Assembly (NCBI GenBank): GCA_025463365.1
Contig: JAOBWM010000185.1
Span: forward strand, 1-40,777
DNA length: 40,777 bases
Direction of reading: 5' to 3'
From: Acidimicrobiales bacterium
GTDB taxonomy: Bacteria; Actinomycetota; Acidimicrobiia; Acidimicrobiales; Iamiaceae
A program made the translations under genes and the position numbers. The stretch's first letter is position 1. The number at the start of each line of letters is the position of its first letter. This document shows positions 32,342-40,777 of the stretch, piece after piece. Under the pieces are notes generated by a model. The model ran no database searches and was not told where the DNA came from. It was given only the letters and a program-made list of their open reading frames with translations.

Positions 32342-34111
32342 GTGACCGAACCGGGACCTGTCGAGCCGTCGAGCGAGCCGGCCGACGTGGCCGCCACGTT
32401 CTGCGCCACCTTGGTCGACGAGTGGGTGCGCGGAGGCGTGACCGACGTCGTCGTGGCTCCTGGCTCCCGGTCGACCCCCATGGCGCTCGCCGTGGCCGCC
32501 GACGACCGGCTCTCGATCCACGTCCACCACGACGAGCGAGCGGCGGGGTTCACCGCCCTCGGCCTCGGCCTGGCCAGCGGCCGGCCGGCCGTGGTCCTGA
32601 CCACGAGCGGCACGGCGGCGGTCGAGCTGCACCCGGCAGTCGTCGAGGCGCACCAGGCATCCGTGCCGATGATCGTCCTGACTGCTGACCGGCCACCGGA
32701 GCTGCTCGGGGTCGGCGCCCCGCAGACGGTCGACCAGACGCACCTGTTCGGGACGGCGGTGCGCTGGTTCGCTGACCCGGGCGTGGCATCGATCGAGGCG
32801 ATGGGGTCGTGGCGCTCCCTGGCCGCCCGCTCGATCGGCGAGGCGACGACGGGGGTCGCCGGGCCAGGCCCGGTGCACGTCAACCTCCCGTTCCGCGAGC
32901 CGCTCGTGGGGACGGCGGGGTCCCTGCCGGATGGACGGGAAGACGGGCGGTCGTGGCACACGACCGAGGGCCGCCGCGTCGCCGTCGACCGGCACGGCAC
33001 CGAGCGGCTCACCGACCTCTTGGACCGGGATCGTGGCGTGATCGTCGCCGGCGCCGGCTCGGGTGAGCCCGACGCGGTGTTCACCCTGGCGCGCGCGACC
33101 GGGTGGCCCGTGCTGGCCGACCCGCGGTCGGCGTGCCGGGTGCCCGACTTCGCGGCGGTCGGTGCGTTCGACGCCATCCTCCGCCACGAGCCGACGGCAG
33201 CGGCCCTCCGACCCGAGGTCGTGCTGCAGCTCGGGGCACCGCCCGCGTCCAAGGTGCTGGCGCAGTGGATCGAGGCGAGTGGGGCGACGATCGTGGCGGT
33301 CGACGAGCACGGCCGTTGGTTCGACCCGGCCCACGCGGCCGCCCACATGTTGCACGCGGAGCCGACCGCCGCGGTGAGCGCGCTCGCCCGGCTGGTGGGC
33401 GGGAGAGAACGGCGCGACGACTGGTCCGGCCGCTGGCAGGCGGCCGAGCTGGCGGCGCAGGAGGCGATCGACCGGGCGCTGCTCGGCCACGAGGAACCGA
33501 CCGAACCCGGCATCGCTCGGACCGTCGCTCGCGAGCTGCCCGAAGGCTCGACACTCGTGGTCTCGTCGTCCATGCCGGTGCGAGACGTCGAGTGGTTCGG
33601 CGCCCTCCGCCCGGGATTGCGGGTCCTCGCGAACCGCGGCGCCAACGGCATCGACGGCGTGGTCTCGACTGCGGTCGGGGTGGCGTTGGCGGCGCGGCGG
33701 ACCGGCGACGCGACTGTCGCGCTCGTCGGCGACGTCGCCTTCCTGCACGACAGCAACGCGCTGCTCGGCATCGTCGACCGGGGCATCGACCTCACGATCG
33801 TGGTGGTCGACAACGACGGGGGTGGGATCTTCTCGTTCCTGCCGCAGGCATCCACGCTCGATCCGGACCGCTTCGAGCAGCTGTTCGGCACGCCACACGG
33901 CGTCGACCTCCGCGTCCTCGCGGCCGCCCATGGGCTCGTGACCATCGAGCCGGCCGGTGCGATCGATGTCGGCGACGCCGTGCGCGCATCCGTCGCGACC
34001 GGCGGTGCCCGTCTCGTGCTCGTGAAGACCGACCGCACGGCCAACGTCGCCGTCCACGACGAGATCCACGCCGCTGTCGCCGAGACCCTCGCGGCCCTCG
34101 ACACGCCCTGA
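32342..34111 (+). CDS. menD: 2-succinyl-5-enolpyruvyl-6-hydroxy-3-cyclohexene-1-carboxylate synthase
   Basis: A 589-residue thiamine-diphosphate enzyme, normal length. The N-terminal domain has VVVAPGSRSTPMALA, HHDERAAGFTALGLG and TTSGTAAVELHPAVVEAHQA; then TADRPPELLGVGAPQTVDQ. The cofactor-binding part has NRGANGIDGVVSTAVGVALA and GDVAFLHDSNALLG ... VDNDGGGIFSFLPQA. It joins isochorismate and 2-oxoglutarate. GTG at 32342 is chosen because conserved sequence begins just after it and the upstream frame is low-complexity glycine/arginine; the ribosome-binding site is weak. Confidence 0.9.
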   Translation: MTEPGPVEPSSEPADVAATFCATLVDEWVRGGVTDVVVAPGSRSTPMALAVAADDRLSIHVHHDERAAGFTALGLGLASGRPAVVLTTSGTAAVELHPAVVEAHQASVPMIVLTADRPPELLGVGAPQTVDQTHLFGTAVRWFADPGVASIEAMGSWRSLAARSIGEATTGVAGPGPVHVNLPFREPLVGTAGSLPDGREDGRSWHTTEGRRVAVDRHGTERLTDLLDRDRGVIVAGAGSGEPDAVFTLARATGWPVLADPRSACRVPDFAAVGAFDAILRHEPTAAALRPEVVLQLGAPPASKVLAQWIEASGATIVAVDEHGRWFDPAHAAAHMLHAEPTAAVSALARLVGGRERRDDWSGRWQAAELAAQEAIDRALLGHEEPTEPGIARTVARELPEGSTLVVSSSMPVRDVEWFGALRPGLRVLANRGANGIDGVVSTAVGVALAARRTGDATVALVGDVAFLHDSNALLGIVDRGIDLTIVVVDNDGGGIFSFLPQASTLDPDRFEQLFGTPHGVDLRVLAAAHGLVTIEPAGAIDVGDAVRASVATGGARLVLVKTDRTANVAVHDEIHAAVAETLAALDTP

Positions 34112-34160
34112 CGCCCGCCCGAGCGCCCCGCCGCGACGGATCGGCGGCGCTCCGAGTGGG

Positions 34161-34205
34161 GGTGTGTGCGTCGTGGTGTGGTGGGCGCGGGTGGGCGCGC
34201 ACACC
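34161..34205. repeat. Solitary copy of the GGTGTGTGC...GCACACC repeat
   Basis: This 45-bp unit begins GGTGTGTGCG, contains GTGGGCGCGGGT and ends GCGCGCACACC, closely matching one hairpin of the ten-unit array at 18116-18724. It again lies between convergent genes (menD and the flavin-fold gene), 49 bases past the menD stop. It may be a bidirectional terminator. Confidence 0.7.
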
Positions 34206-34284
34206 TCGGTGGGATCGACCGGCGCGGATGACGGCCTCCGGGAACAGCGAACCGCGCCCACCTCCGGGCGCCGGTCGCGGCGGG

Positions 34285-34749
34285 TCAGAAGGTCCAGCGG
34301 CCGGAGCGGCGGAAGCCGTCGCGGCCTGCCGGACCGGCCGCGGTCCAGGCGAGGATCGTGGACGGGCGCACGACCGTGAAGGGTCCGTACCGGTCCGCGT
34401 CGTAGGCGTAGTCGTACTTCTCGTCGTACGCGGCGACCGACGCGGCGCCGGCGTCGGTGCCATCCATCGAGCCCTCCACGACCACGACCTCGAGGCCGTC
34501 CCCGACGTGGACCGTCACGACCGGATCGTCGGCCAGCGACCTGCGCAGGACCGGGCTTCCGAGGCTGAGGCGGACGGCATCGTCGAGCCAGAACCCCCAC
34601 ACCGGGCGGGGGTGCGGGTGCCCGGTCGAGCGGGCGGTGACCCAGTAGAACTCGGCCGCGGCCAAGGTCGCTTCGGCCTCGGCCCAGGTGAGCGGCTCCA
34701 GCTCGCTCGGCTGGCCGTACATCCGCAGCGTCGAAGCGTTCGGCTCCAC
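34285..34749 (-). CDS. Flavin split-barrel (PPOX-like) protein
   Basis: About 154 residues. The string EAEATLAAAEFYWVTARSTG followed by HPHPRPVWGFW, then LSLGSPVLRRSLADDPVVTV and a C-terminal YGPFTVVRPSTILAW, fits the pyridoxamine-5'-phosphate-oxidase-like split barrel, members of which bind FMN or F420. The GTG at 34749 has AGGG 8 bases upstream; a GTG at 34767 is also possible. It lies between menD and menF but is probably not a menaquinone enzyme. Confidence 0.65.
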   Translation of the reverse strand: MEPNASTLRMYGQPSELEPLTWAEAEATLAAAEFYWVTARSTGHPHPRPVWGFWLDDAVRLSLGSPVLRRSLADDPVVTVHVGDGLEVVVVEGSMDGTDAGAASVAAYDEKYDYAYDADRYGPFTVVRPSTILAWTAAGPAGRDGFRRSGRWTF

Positions 34750-34789
34750 ACCGCCGACCCTAGGCACGATGGCCGGCGTCGCGCAGTCG

Positions 34790-36064
34790 TCAGGGGCGCA
34801 CGATGGCGCCGAGCATGGCTTGGAGCTTGGCTCGCGTCTCGGTGAGCTCGGTCGGCGGGTCGGAGTCGCCGACGATGCCGTTGCCGGCGATGACGCGCGC
34901 CACCGGTCCGTCGATGGCCGCTCCGCGGATGCTCACGGCCCACTGGCCGTTGCCGGCGGCATCGACCCATCCCACCGCGCCGGCGTAGCGGTCGCGTTCG
35001 AGCTCCTCGATATCGGCGATCAGATCGAGCGCGGCCTGACGTGGTCGCCCGCACACGGCAGGGGTCGGGTGCAGCGCCTCGACGAGTTCGAGCACCGATG
35101 CCGGCGGGTGTGAGAGCCGGCCCTCCACCGAGGTGGCGAGGTGCGACACGTTGGCGAGCGGGACGACCGAGGGCTCGGGCTCGTAGTCGACGTAGGAGGA
35201 GAACGCGAGGAGGGCGTCGTGCACGGCGTCGATGGTCACCTGGTGCTCGTGGCGGTACGTGGTCGACGCCAGCAGCGCGGCGGCTCGGCTCGCGTCGATG
35301 GCGGGATCGCCGGAACGAGGAACGGTCCCGGCCATCGGCTGGGCCCGGACGACATCGCCGGATCGCCCGACGAGCAGCTCGGGGCTGGCTCCGCAGAACC
35401 CCTCGACGAGGTAGAGGAAGCAGCCCGGGTACCCGATGGCGAGGCGGGCGAGGACGGTTGCGATCGGGATGGGCCGATCGGCCGTCACGGTGATCTCGCG
35501 AGCGAGCACCACCTTGTCGAGCTTGCCGGCGCGGATCTGCGCGGTGGCGCTCGCCACCGCTGCCATCCACGCCTCCGGGGCGCGGGCGGACCGGACGTCG
35601 AACGTGCCGGGTCCGTCGGCGGGCGTCGCCGGTGCCGGGAGGTGGTCGAGGACCGACGAGGTGAGGGCGTCGTGGCGGTCGTCGGCTCCAGGACCCGCCG
35701 GCACCACCGTGGTCACCCACCGCGTGCCGTCCGCGTCGCGACCGACGGTGACCTCGGCGACGATCAGGTCGGCGGCCGCGCCCGGCAAGAAGGGGAGGGC
35801 GCCGAACGCGAGCGGCCCGGTGCCCGGTCGTCGCACGTCGTCATCGACCGGGATCGAAGCCAGCACGAGGTCGGCATCGGGGCGGGGCACGCGCCGCGCC
35901 ACGCCGCGACCGGCGAAGCCGCAACGGTCCCGGGCGAAGAGCAATCCGTCTCCCGCCGCGATGGCGAGCAGGTCGACGTCACGGTCGAGCCGGCGGGTGC
36001 GGGCGTGCAGCCCGGCGTCGAGCTCGGACGCGGGCGGAGGTTCGGGGGCGCACGCGTCCGTCAT
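34790..36064 (-). CDS. menF: Isochorismate synthase
   Basis: A 424-residue chorismate-utilising enzyme. The C-terminal half has AGKLDKVVLAREITV, FCGASPELLVGRSGDVVRAQ, PMAGTVPRSGD, HEHQVTIDAVHDAL, LHPTPAVCGRPRQAALDLIA and AGNGIVGDSDPPTELTETRA, the standard set. It converts chorismate to isochorismate, the first step toward menaquinone or siderophores; the men neighbours favour menaquinone. Its ATG overlaps the stop of menG (ATGA), so menG-menF are one coupled operon. Confidence 0.85.
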   Translation of the reverse strand: MTDACAPEPPPASELDAGLHARTRRLDRDVDLLAIAAGDGLLFARDRCGFAGRGVARRVPRPDADLVLASIPVDDDVRRPGTGPLAFGALPFLPGAAADLIVAEVTVGRDADGTRWVTTVVPAGPGADDRHDALTSSVLDHLPAPATPADGPGTFDVRSARAPEAWMAAVASATAQIRAGKLDKVVLAREITVTADRPIPIATVLARLAIGYPGCFLYLVEGFCGASPELLVGRSGDVVRAQPMAGTVPRSGDPAIDASRAAALLASTTYRHEHQVTIDAVHDALLAFSSYVDYEPEPSVVPLANVSHLATSVEGRLSHPPASVLELVEALHPTPAVCGRPRQAALDLIADIEELERDRYAGAVGWVDAAGNGQWAVSIRGAAIDGPVARVIAGNGIVGDSDPPTELTETRAKLQAMLGAIVRP

Positions 36065-36759
36065 GCGCGGGTGGCGGTGATCAGCTGCGCGATGCCCGTC
36101 GAGAGCAGCTGGCGGTCCACCCGGTCGAAGCCCTGCGCCCCCAGCGTCTGCAGCATCACCTCGGGTTCGGGGAGGTACGCGACCGACTTCGGGAGGTACT
36201 GGTAGGCCGACGGATCCGAGAGGAGGCCCCCGATCCGAGGCACGACCTTGCCGAAGTAGATGCCGTGGCCCCACCGCAGCACCGGGTTCGCGGGCTCGGC
36301 CACCTCGAGCAGGGCGATGCGGCCACCGGGCCGGACCACTCGGCCGAGCTCGGCGAAGAACGGCTCGAGCTCGACGAAGTTCCGCAGGGCGAACCCGCAC
36401 GTGACGCCGTCGACGGAGGCGTCGGGCACGGGGAGCCGAAGGGCATCGGCGTGGACGAGCGGCGCATCGGTGCGGGCGGCGGCGAGCATCCCGTAGGAGA
36501 GGTCCATGCCGACAGGGCGCAGGCCGGAACCCTGCAGGCCGCGGCACAGGTCGCCGGTGCCGCACGCGAGGTCGAGGACCACCGAACCATGGGGGAGGCC
36601 GAGGTCACGGATGGTCCGCTTGCGCCAGCCGACGTCCATCCGGAACGTCATCACCCGGTTCACGAGGTCGTAGCGGGGCGCGATGGCATCGAACATCGAC
36701 CGCACCGCCCGCACCTTCTCGTCGCCGGTGGGCAGCGGTTCCGTCTCGGTGCGGGCCAT
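36061..36759 (-). CDS. menG: Demethylmenaquinone methyltransferase
   Basis: A 232-residue SAM-dependent methyltransferase of the UbiE/MenG family: MFDAIAPRYDLVNRVMTFRM, motif I VLDLACGTGDLC, VDGVTCGFALRNFVELEPFF, RVVRPGGRIALLEVAEP, and SDPSAYQYLPKSVAYLPEPE. It performs the last step of menaquinone synthesis. ATG at 36759. It is first in the pair with menF and divergent from the YaaA gene across 60 bp. Confidence 0.9.
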   Translation of the reverse strand: MARTETEPLPTGDEKVRAVRSMFDAIAPRYDLVNRVMTFRMDVGWRKRTIRDLGLPHGSVVLDLACGTGDLCRGLQGSGLRPVGMDLSYGMLAAARTDAPLVHADALRLPVPDASVDGVTCGFALRNFVELEPFFAELGRVVRPGGRIALLEVAEPANPVLRWGHGIYFGKVVPRIGGLLSDPSAYQYLPKSVAYLPEPEVMLQTLGAQGFDRVDRQLLSTGIAQLITATRA

Positions 36760-36819
36760 GGATCCGAGCGTACGGGTTGCCGGTCCGGAGCCCAGCAGGC
36801 CAGTCGGTAGCTTCCGGCG

Positions 36820-37521
36820 GTGGCCGCTCGCACCGTGATCCTCGTCCCGCCGTCGGAGGGCAAGGCCGAAGGCGGTCGCGCCCGACCGTGGGAACCGGGG
36901 CGCATGGCCGTCGCCGACCTCGACGAAGCGAGGCAGCAGCTCCTGGCCGCGCTCGGGCCGGGTCACCCGGCGGTCGGGGCACCGACCCGCAAGGCGATCG
37001 ACCGCTACACAGGCGTCCTCTACAAGGAGCTGGATGCGGCATCGCTCGTCGGTCCGGCTCGGGCCCGGCTCACCCGCAACCTCCTGATCGTGTCGGGCCT
37101 GTGGGGCTTGGTCGCGCCCGCCGACCCGATCCCGCACTACAAGTTGAAGATGTCGGCGAACGTGCCGCCGCTCGGGAAGCTGTCCACGTGGTGGCGCCCG
37201 CAGCTCACCGCCGCGCTGGCGCCGCGGGTCAAGGGCGCCGTCGTGTGGGATCTGCTGCCTATCGAGCATGCGGCGGCGGTCGACTGGGCACAGCTCGCCC
37301 CTCGCCGCCGGGTGACGGCACAGTTCCTCGATGCCCAGGGCAAGACGGTGAGCCACTGGAACAAGCTCCTGAAGGGCTCGCTCGTCCGCTGGCTCGCCGA
37401 GACCGGTACCACCGACCCGGCCGCTCTCGCCGACTTCGACCATCCGCAGGGCTACCGCCTCGACCCTGGAGCCTCGGACTTCGGCGACCGGTCCGTGGCC
37501 CTCGTCCTGCGCGCCACCTGA
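36820..37521 (+). CDS. yaaA: YaaA/DUF328 family protein
   Basis: A 233-residue protein with the family marks ILVPPSEGKAEGGRARPW at the N-terminus, AIDRYTGVLYKELDA, LIVSGLWGLVAPADPIPHYK and LKMSANVPPLG. In Escherichia coli YaaA protects DNA under peroxide stress by limiting free iron and binds DNA; the function here is inferred by family. Translation begins at a GTG. It is divergent from menG. Confidence 0.8.
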   Translation: MAARTVILVPPSEGKAEGGRARPWEPGRMAVADLDEARQQLLAALGPGHPAVGAPTRKAIDRYTGVLYKELDAASLVGPARARLTRNLLIVSGLWGLVAPADPIPHYKLKMSANVPPLGKLSTWWRPQLTAALAPRVKGAVVWDLLPIEHAAAVDWAQLAPRRRVTAQFLDAQGKTVSHWNKLLKGSLVRWLAETGTTDPAALADFDHPQGYRLDPGASDFGDRSVALVLRAT

Positions 37522-37626
37522 GGTCCGTTGCCTGAGATCGATCGCCGCCATCGGGCGACGAAGGCTCATCATCGGCTCGTGGTCGGCCGATGACCACCCA
37601 GATCGATGGGTGGAAGGCACACGCAC

Positions 37627-38565
37627 ATGTTCCTGTACGAGTTGGCCTTGGAGCTCGACGAGAAATCTGGCGACCTGGCGGAGTTCGCGGCCGGCATCGG
37701 CATCCCAGACCTCAGCGCGCCATCGACGCTGACGCGCCAACAGGCCGCCGCCATCCGTGCTGCCAAGGCCGGCCACCCCATGCCGGCGGCCGCCTACGGC
37801 GGAGCGGACGACGGCTCCAGCCCCGTCGCCTGGGCGCCCCCGGGTCAGGACCCGCCGCCTGGGATGCCAGCCTTCGAGTCGCCGCACGGCGGCGCTCCCA
37901 ACGCTCCGGGAGCTCCCGGCGCTCCCGGAGCTCCCGGCGAGACGCCCGGGTGGCCGATCGTCGGCGACCCCGACGAACCCAAGACCGCCAAGAGCCACAT
38001 GGCGATCATCGGCGTGGCCGTGGTCCTCGCGGTGACGCTCTTCGGCTACATGGTCATGAACAGCGGGCCCAACGAGGCCAGGCAGCAGAAGCTGGCGGCG
38101 GCCAATGCCAGGGATGACGCGAGGCCCGCACCGACGATCGCCCCGATCCCCTCGACGACCACCACGACGGCTGCCCACGCCTCCGATGGGTGCGGCTGCG
38201 CGGCCACGTCCCCGATGAAGCTGGAGGACGTGGCCAAGTTCTGCCTGGCCGCCCGCAAGGAGAGCGCGTACGAGCTGCGGATCGCGGCAAGCCAGATCGA
38301 GACGGACTGGGAGCGCGTCCGCGAGGACGTGCGCACGGGCCGGGCCGAATGGGAGGCCGCGTTGAACGACATGATCGCGTCCTCGGGACCGGACCTGCGC
38401 GCCGAGCTCGCCGTGTACCAGTCCTCCTACCGGCCGCTCCTCGACAAGCTCGCGGTCAGCGCCTCGCAGCAGGTCATGGTCGACGCGCTGGCTTCGACCG
38501 ACCTTCCGGAGCTGGTCGCGGCCGCTGGCTCCATCACGAGCACGATCTCCGCGAACTGCAACTGA
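37627..38565 (+). CDS. Single-pass membrane protein with IF2-N-like start
   Basis: A 312-residue protein of unrecognised family. Residues 1-30 (FLYELALELDEKSGDLAEFA) resemble the small helical domain at the N-terminus of IF-2. A P/G/A-rich stretch with collagen-like GAPGAPGAPG follows, then a transmembrane helix (MAIIGVAVVLAVTLFGYMVM, about 125-146), a T-rich linker, and an outer domain with GCGCAATSP, DVAKFCLAARKE and a final NCN that could form disulfides. ATG at 37627 has GGAAGG 9 bases upstream. The outer domain's Q/E-rich helices with spaced cysteines recall the small lipoproteins near 15407-16420, but homology is not shown. Confidence 0.6.
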   Translation: MFLYELALELDEKSGDLAEFAAGIGIPDLSAPSTLTRQQAAAIRAAKAGHPMPAAAYGGADDGSSPVAWAPPGQDPPPGMPAFESPHGGAPNAPGAPGAPGAPGETPGWPIVGDPDEPKTAKSHMAIIGVAVVLAVTLFGYMVMNSGPNEARQQKLAAANARDDARPAPTIAPIPSTTTTTAAHASDGCGCAATSPMKLEDVAKFCLAARKESAYELRIAASQIETDWERVREDVRTGRAEWEAALNDMIASSGPDLRAELAVYQSSYRPLLDKLAVSASQQVMVDALASTDLPELVAAAGSITSTISANCN

Positions 38566-38599
38566 TCAACACGGGCGCTGCGGCTGCCAGGCTGGCCCC

Positions 38600-39367
38600 G
38601 TGATGGATCGCCCCGAGCAGCCAGCGCAGCGCGACCACTGGTTCGAGGACCTGGCCGACCACCTCGGCTCGGCGTACCTCCGGTACTCGTTCACCAAGGG
38701 CACCGAGCAGGAGGTGGCCTTCCTCGTCGACGAGCTCGGGCTCGAGCCGGGCATGCGGGTGCTCGACGTGGGTTGCGGCCCGGGTCGTCACGCCCACGCG
38801 CTCGGTCGGCGCGGCATCGGGGTCCACGGCGTCGACATCAGCGAGCGGTTCGTCGAACTGGCCCGCGTCGACGCGCCCGGCGGCGTGACGTTCGAGCGGC
38901 TCGATGCCCGGCGACTCTCGTTCGACGGGGAGTTCGACGCCGCCATCTCGTTGTGCCAGGGCGCCTTCGGACTGTCCGACGGGGGAGCGGGCCGGGCCGC
39001 GCGGCCCCCCGATCCCGATGCCGGGGTGCTCGACGGCATCGGCCGCGCACTCCGCCCCGGCGGCCGTCTCGCCCTGAGCGCCTTCAGCGCCTACTTCCAG
39101 GTCCGCCACACCGAGGTCATGGGCAGCACGTTCGACGCCACCCGCGGCGTGAACCACGAGCGCACCAGCATCAAGGACGAAGCGGGCGCCGATGCCGAGG
39201 TCGACCTGTGGACCACCTGCTTCACCCCCCGTGAACTGCGCCTGTTGGCGGCGCGGTCGGGCCTGGCAACCGACGAGATCTGGTCCGTGCGACCGGGGGA
39301 GTACCGCCGGGAGGAGCCCTCGATCGACAGCGAGGAGTTCCTGCTGATCGCCCACCGCGCGATCTGA
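38600..39367 (+). CDS. Class I SAM-dependent methyltransferase
   Basis: A 255-residue protein. Motif I is MRVLDVGCGPGRHAHALGRR and motif II VHGVDISERFVELARV; DAAISLCQGAFGLSDGG and ALRPGGRLALSAFSAYFQ follow. The substrate is unknown; small molecules are typical for this subgroup. GTG at 38600 and ATG at 38603 are equally possible. It lies upstream of rpsA with 133 bp between. Confidence 0.8.
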   Translation: MMDRPEQPAQRDHWFEDLADHLGSAYLRYSFTKGTEQEVAFLVDELGLEPGMRVLDVGCGPGRHAHALGRRGIGVHGVDISERFVELARVDAPGGVTFERLDARRLSFDGEFDAAISLCQGAFGLSDGGAGRAARPPDPDAGVLDGIGRALRPGGRLALSAFSAYFQVRHTEVMGSTFDATRGVNHERTSIKDEAGADAEVDLWTTCFTPRELRLLAARSGLATDEIWSVRPGEYRREEPSIDSEEFLLIAHRAI

Positions 39368-39444
39368 GGCCCTGCCCTCGCAACGAGCGAGCGGCCGCTC
39401 ACCTTGGAGCAGGTCACAGGTCCGGTGGTACCTTTGGGAGTTCG

Positions 39445-39466
39445 CTGTGCGCCGTCCGGCGCGCAG
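39445..39466 (+). promoter_or_regulatory. Leader hairpin before rpsA
   Basis: CTGTGCGCC, loop GTCC, GGCGCGCAG: a 9-bp stem with one wobble, 34 bases before the start codon. It could be an attenuator or an autoregulatory site for S1, but only the fold is seen. Confidence 0.4.
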
Positions 39467-39500
39467 TCCGCTACCAACATCCCTCGAGAAGAGTCATCCC

Positions 39501-40777
39501 TTGTCCGATCAATCGACCATCACCCCTCCCGCCGAGATCGAGGAGTACGTCCCCCGCCAGATCACCGCCAACGACCTCGAAGGCAGCTTCGAAGATGCCA
39601 TCGCCGGCACCATGGTCAGCGTCGAGGACGGGCAGATCGTCGAGGGGACGGTGGTCAAGGTCGATCGGGACGAGGTCCTGCTCGACATCGGGTACAAGTC
39701 CGAAGGCGTGATCCCCAGCCGCGAGCTGAGCATCCGCAACGACGTCGACCCGTCCGAGGTCGTGTCGCTGGGCGACGAGATCGAAGCCCTGGTCCTCACC
39801 AAGGAGGACAAGGACGGCCGCCTCGTCCTGTCCAAGAAGCGGGCCCAGTACGAGCGGGCGTGGGGCGACATCGAGAAGAAGAAGGAAGAGGACGGCGTCG
39901 TGTCCGGCCCCGTGATCGAGGTCGTCAAGGGCGGCCTGATCATCGACATCGGCCTCCGCGGCTTCCTTCCCGCCTCCCTCGTGGAGCTGCGCCGGGTGCG
40001 AGACCTCGCCCCGTACGTCGGTCGCACGCTCGAAGCGAAGATCATCGAGCTCGACAAGAACCGCAACAACGTGGTGCTCTCCCGCCGCGCCTGGCTCGAG
40101 GAGACGCAGAAGGAACAGCGCGAGGAGTTCCTCGAGAACCTCAAGCCCGGCGAGATCCGCTCCGGTGTCGTGTCGAGCGTCGTCAACTTCGGCGCCTTCG
40201 TGGACCTCGGCGGCATGGACGGCCTCGTCCACGTGTCCGAGCTGTCCTGGAAGCACGTCGACCACCCCGGCTCCGTCGTGGCCGTCGGCGACGAGATCAC
40301 CGTGCAGGTGCTCGAGGTCGACCTCGACCGGGAGCGCATCAGCCTCTCGCTCAAGGCCACCCAGCAGGATCCGTGGCAGGAGTTCGCCGGCAGCCACCGC
40401 GTCGGCGAGCTGGTCTACGGCCGGGTCACCAAGCTCGTGCCCTTCGGCTCGTTCGTCCAGGTGGGCGACGGCATCGAGGGCCTGGTCCACATCTCGGAGA
40501 TGTCGGCACACCACGTCGACCTCCCCGAGCAGGTCGTCACCCCCGGCGAGGAGCTGTGGGTGAAGATCATCGACCTCGACCTCCAGCGTCGCCGGATCAG
40601 CCTGTCGATCAAGCAGGCGGCCGAAGGCGGCACGGTGTCGGCCGAGTACCAGGAGCACTTCGGCGAGCACGCCTACGACGACGAGGGCAACTACATCGGC
40701 GGCGACTCCTCCGAGGCCCAGGAGGCCTGGGCGGAGTACTACGCCGAGCACCCCGAGGCCATGGAGGCCGGCGTGGA
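39501..40777 (+). CDS. rpsA: 30S ribosomal protein S1 (5' part, truncated by window end)
   Basis: The frame is open from the TTG at 39501 to the end of the window (425 codons). Four S1 RNA-binding domains are visible: EGTVVKVDRDEVLLDIGYKS, VSGPVIEVVKGGLIIDIGLR, SGVVSSVVNFGAFVDLGGMD and VYGRVTKLVPFGSFVQVGDG. An acidic tail with YDDEGNYIGGDSSEAQEAW follows, typical of actinobacterial S1, so little is likely missing. The TTG has GAGAAGAG about 8 bases upstream. S1 helps mRNAs bind the 30S subunit. Confidence 0.95.
   Translation, partial: MSDQSTITPPAEIEEYVPRQITANDLEGSFEDAIAGTMVSVEDGQIVEGTVVKVDRDEVLLDIGYKSEGVIPSRELSIRNDVDPSEVVSLGDEIEALVLTKEDKDGRLVLSKKRAQYERAWGDIEKKKEEDGVVSGPVIEVVKGGLIIDIGLRGFLPASLVELRRVRDLAPYVGRTLEAKIIELDKNRNNVVLSRRAWLEETQKEQREEFLENLKPGEIRSGVVSSVVNFGAFVDLGGMDGLVHVSELSWKHVDHPGSVVAVGDEITVQVLEVDLDRERISLSLKATQQDPWQEFAGSHRVGELVYGRVTKLVPFGSFVQVGDGIEGLVHISEMSAHHVDLPEQVVTPGEELWVKIIDLDLQRRRISLSIKQAAEGGTVSAEYQEHFGEHAYDDEGNYIGGDSSEAQEAWAEYYAEHPEAMEAGV

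Noticed and set aside
39404-39434. An rpsA promoter (TTGGAG with TACCTT)
   Set aside because: The spacing is 19 bp and both boxes are weak, so it cannot be told from chance.

Overview
The window is high-GC bacterial DNA with frequent GTG and TTG starts and gene families (Rpf, menaquinone synthesis, a short MenE, T/P-rich lipoproteins) that point to an actinobacterium. Class Acidimicrobiia is my best guess, by inference only. It falls into two halves that meet at a tRNA-Cys gene (minus strand, 15290-15364).

Left half (1 to about 15290): a genomic island. It carries two diverged copies of the same five-gene module in the same orientation, element A (about 111-4534) and element B (about 10743-15250). 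Each module has a small AlpA/MerR-like helix-turn-helix gene (minus), a divergent XRE regulator (plus), a third helix-turn-helix protein (minus), a tyrosine-recombinase-like protein (plus) and, overlapping it, a DDE protein with an IS4-like YREK signature (plus). The non-coding parts are conserved too: a covarying hairpin before the XRE gene, an operator-like region before the recombinase-like gene, and a GGCGCC hairpin after the DDE gene. Between the modules lie about 6 kb of cargo: a P63C-domain repressor with palindromic operators, a small probable winged-helix protein, a zinc-ribbon protein and a large single-chain restriction-modification enzyme. The two modules plus cargo look like a composite defence island beside a tRNA. 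I regard the module as the best candidate for an undescribed system.

Right half (15365-40777): ordinary chromosome. In order: three tandem paralogous small lipoproteins (minus); a GNAT-like protein; a nitroreductase; a ten-unit tandem array of palindromic 58-62 bp repeats; a DUF255 thioredoxin-domain protein; an Rpf; a sulfate importer operon (sbp-cysT-cysW-small ORF-cysA); a secreted FG-GAP/DUF4214 protein; a CBS protein; a menaquinone cluster (menE, menA, menH, menD, menF, menG) interrupted by a flavin split-barrel protein; a YaaA family protein; a membrane protein of unknown function; a methyltransferase; and the 5' part of rpsA, which runs off the window.

menF, menD, menH, menE, menA and menG cover chorismate to menaquinone except MenC and MenB, which are not seen here. 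The sulfate operon is read as one translationally coupled unit. Several gaps between convergent genes (18066-18733, 28633-28917, 34112-34284) hold inverted repeats built around GTGTGC...GCACAC, which suggests a family of intergenic hairpins in this genome.
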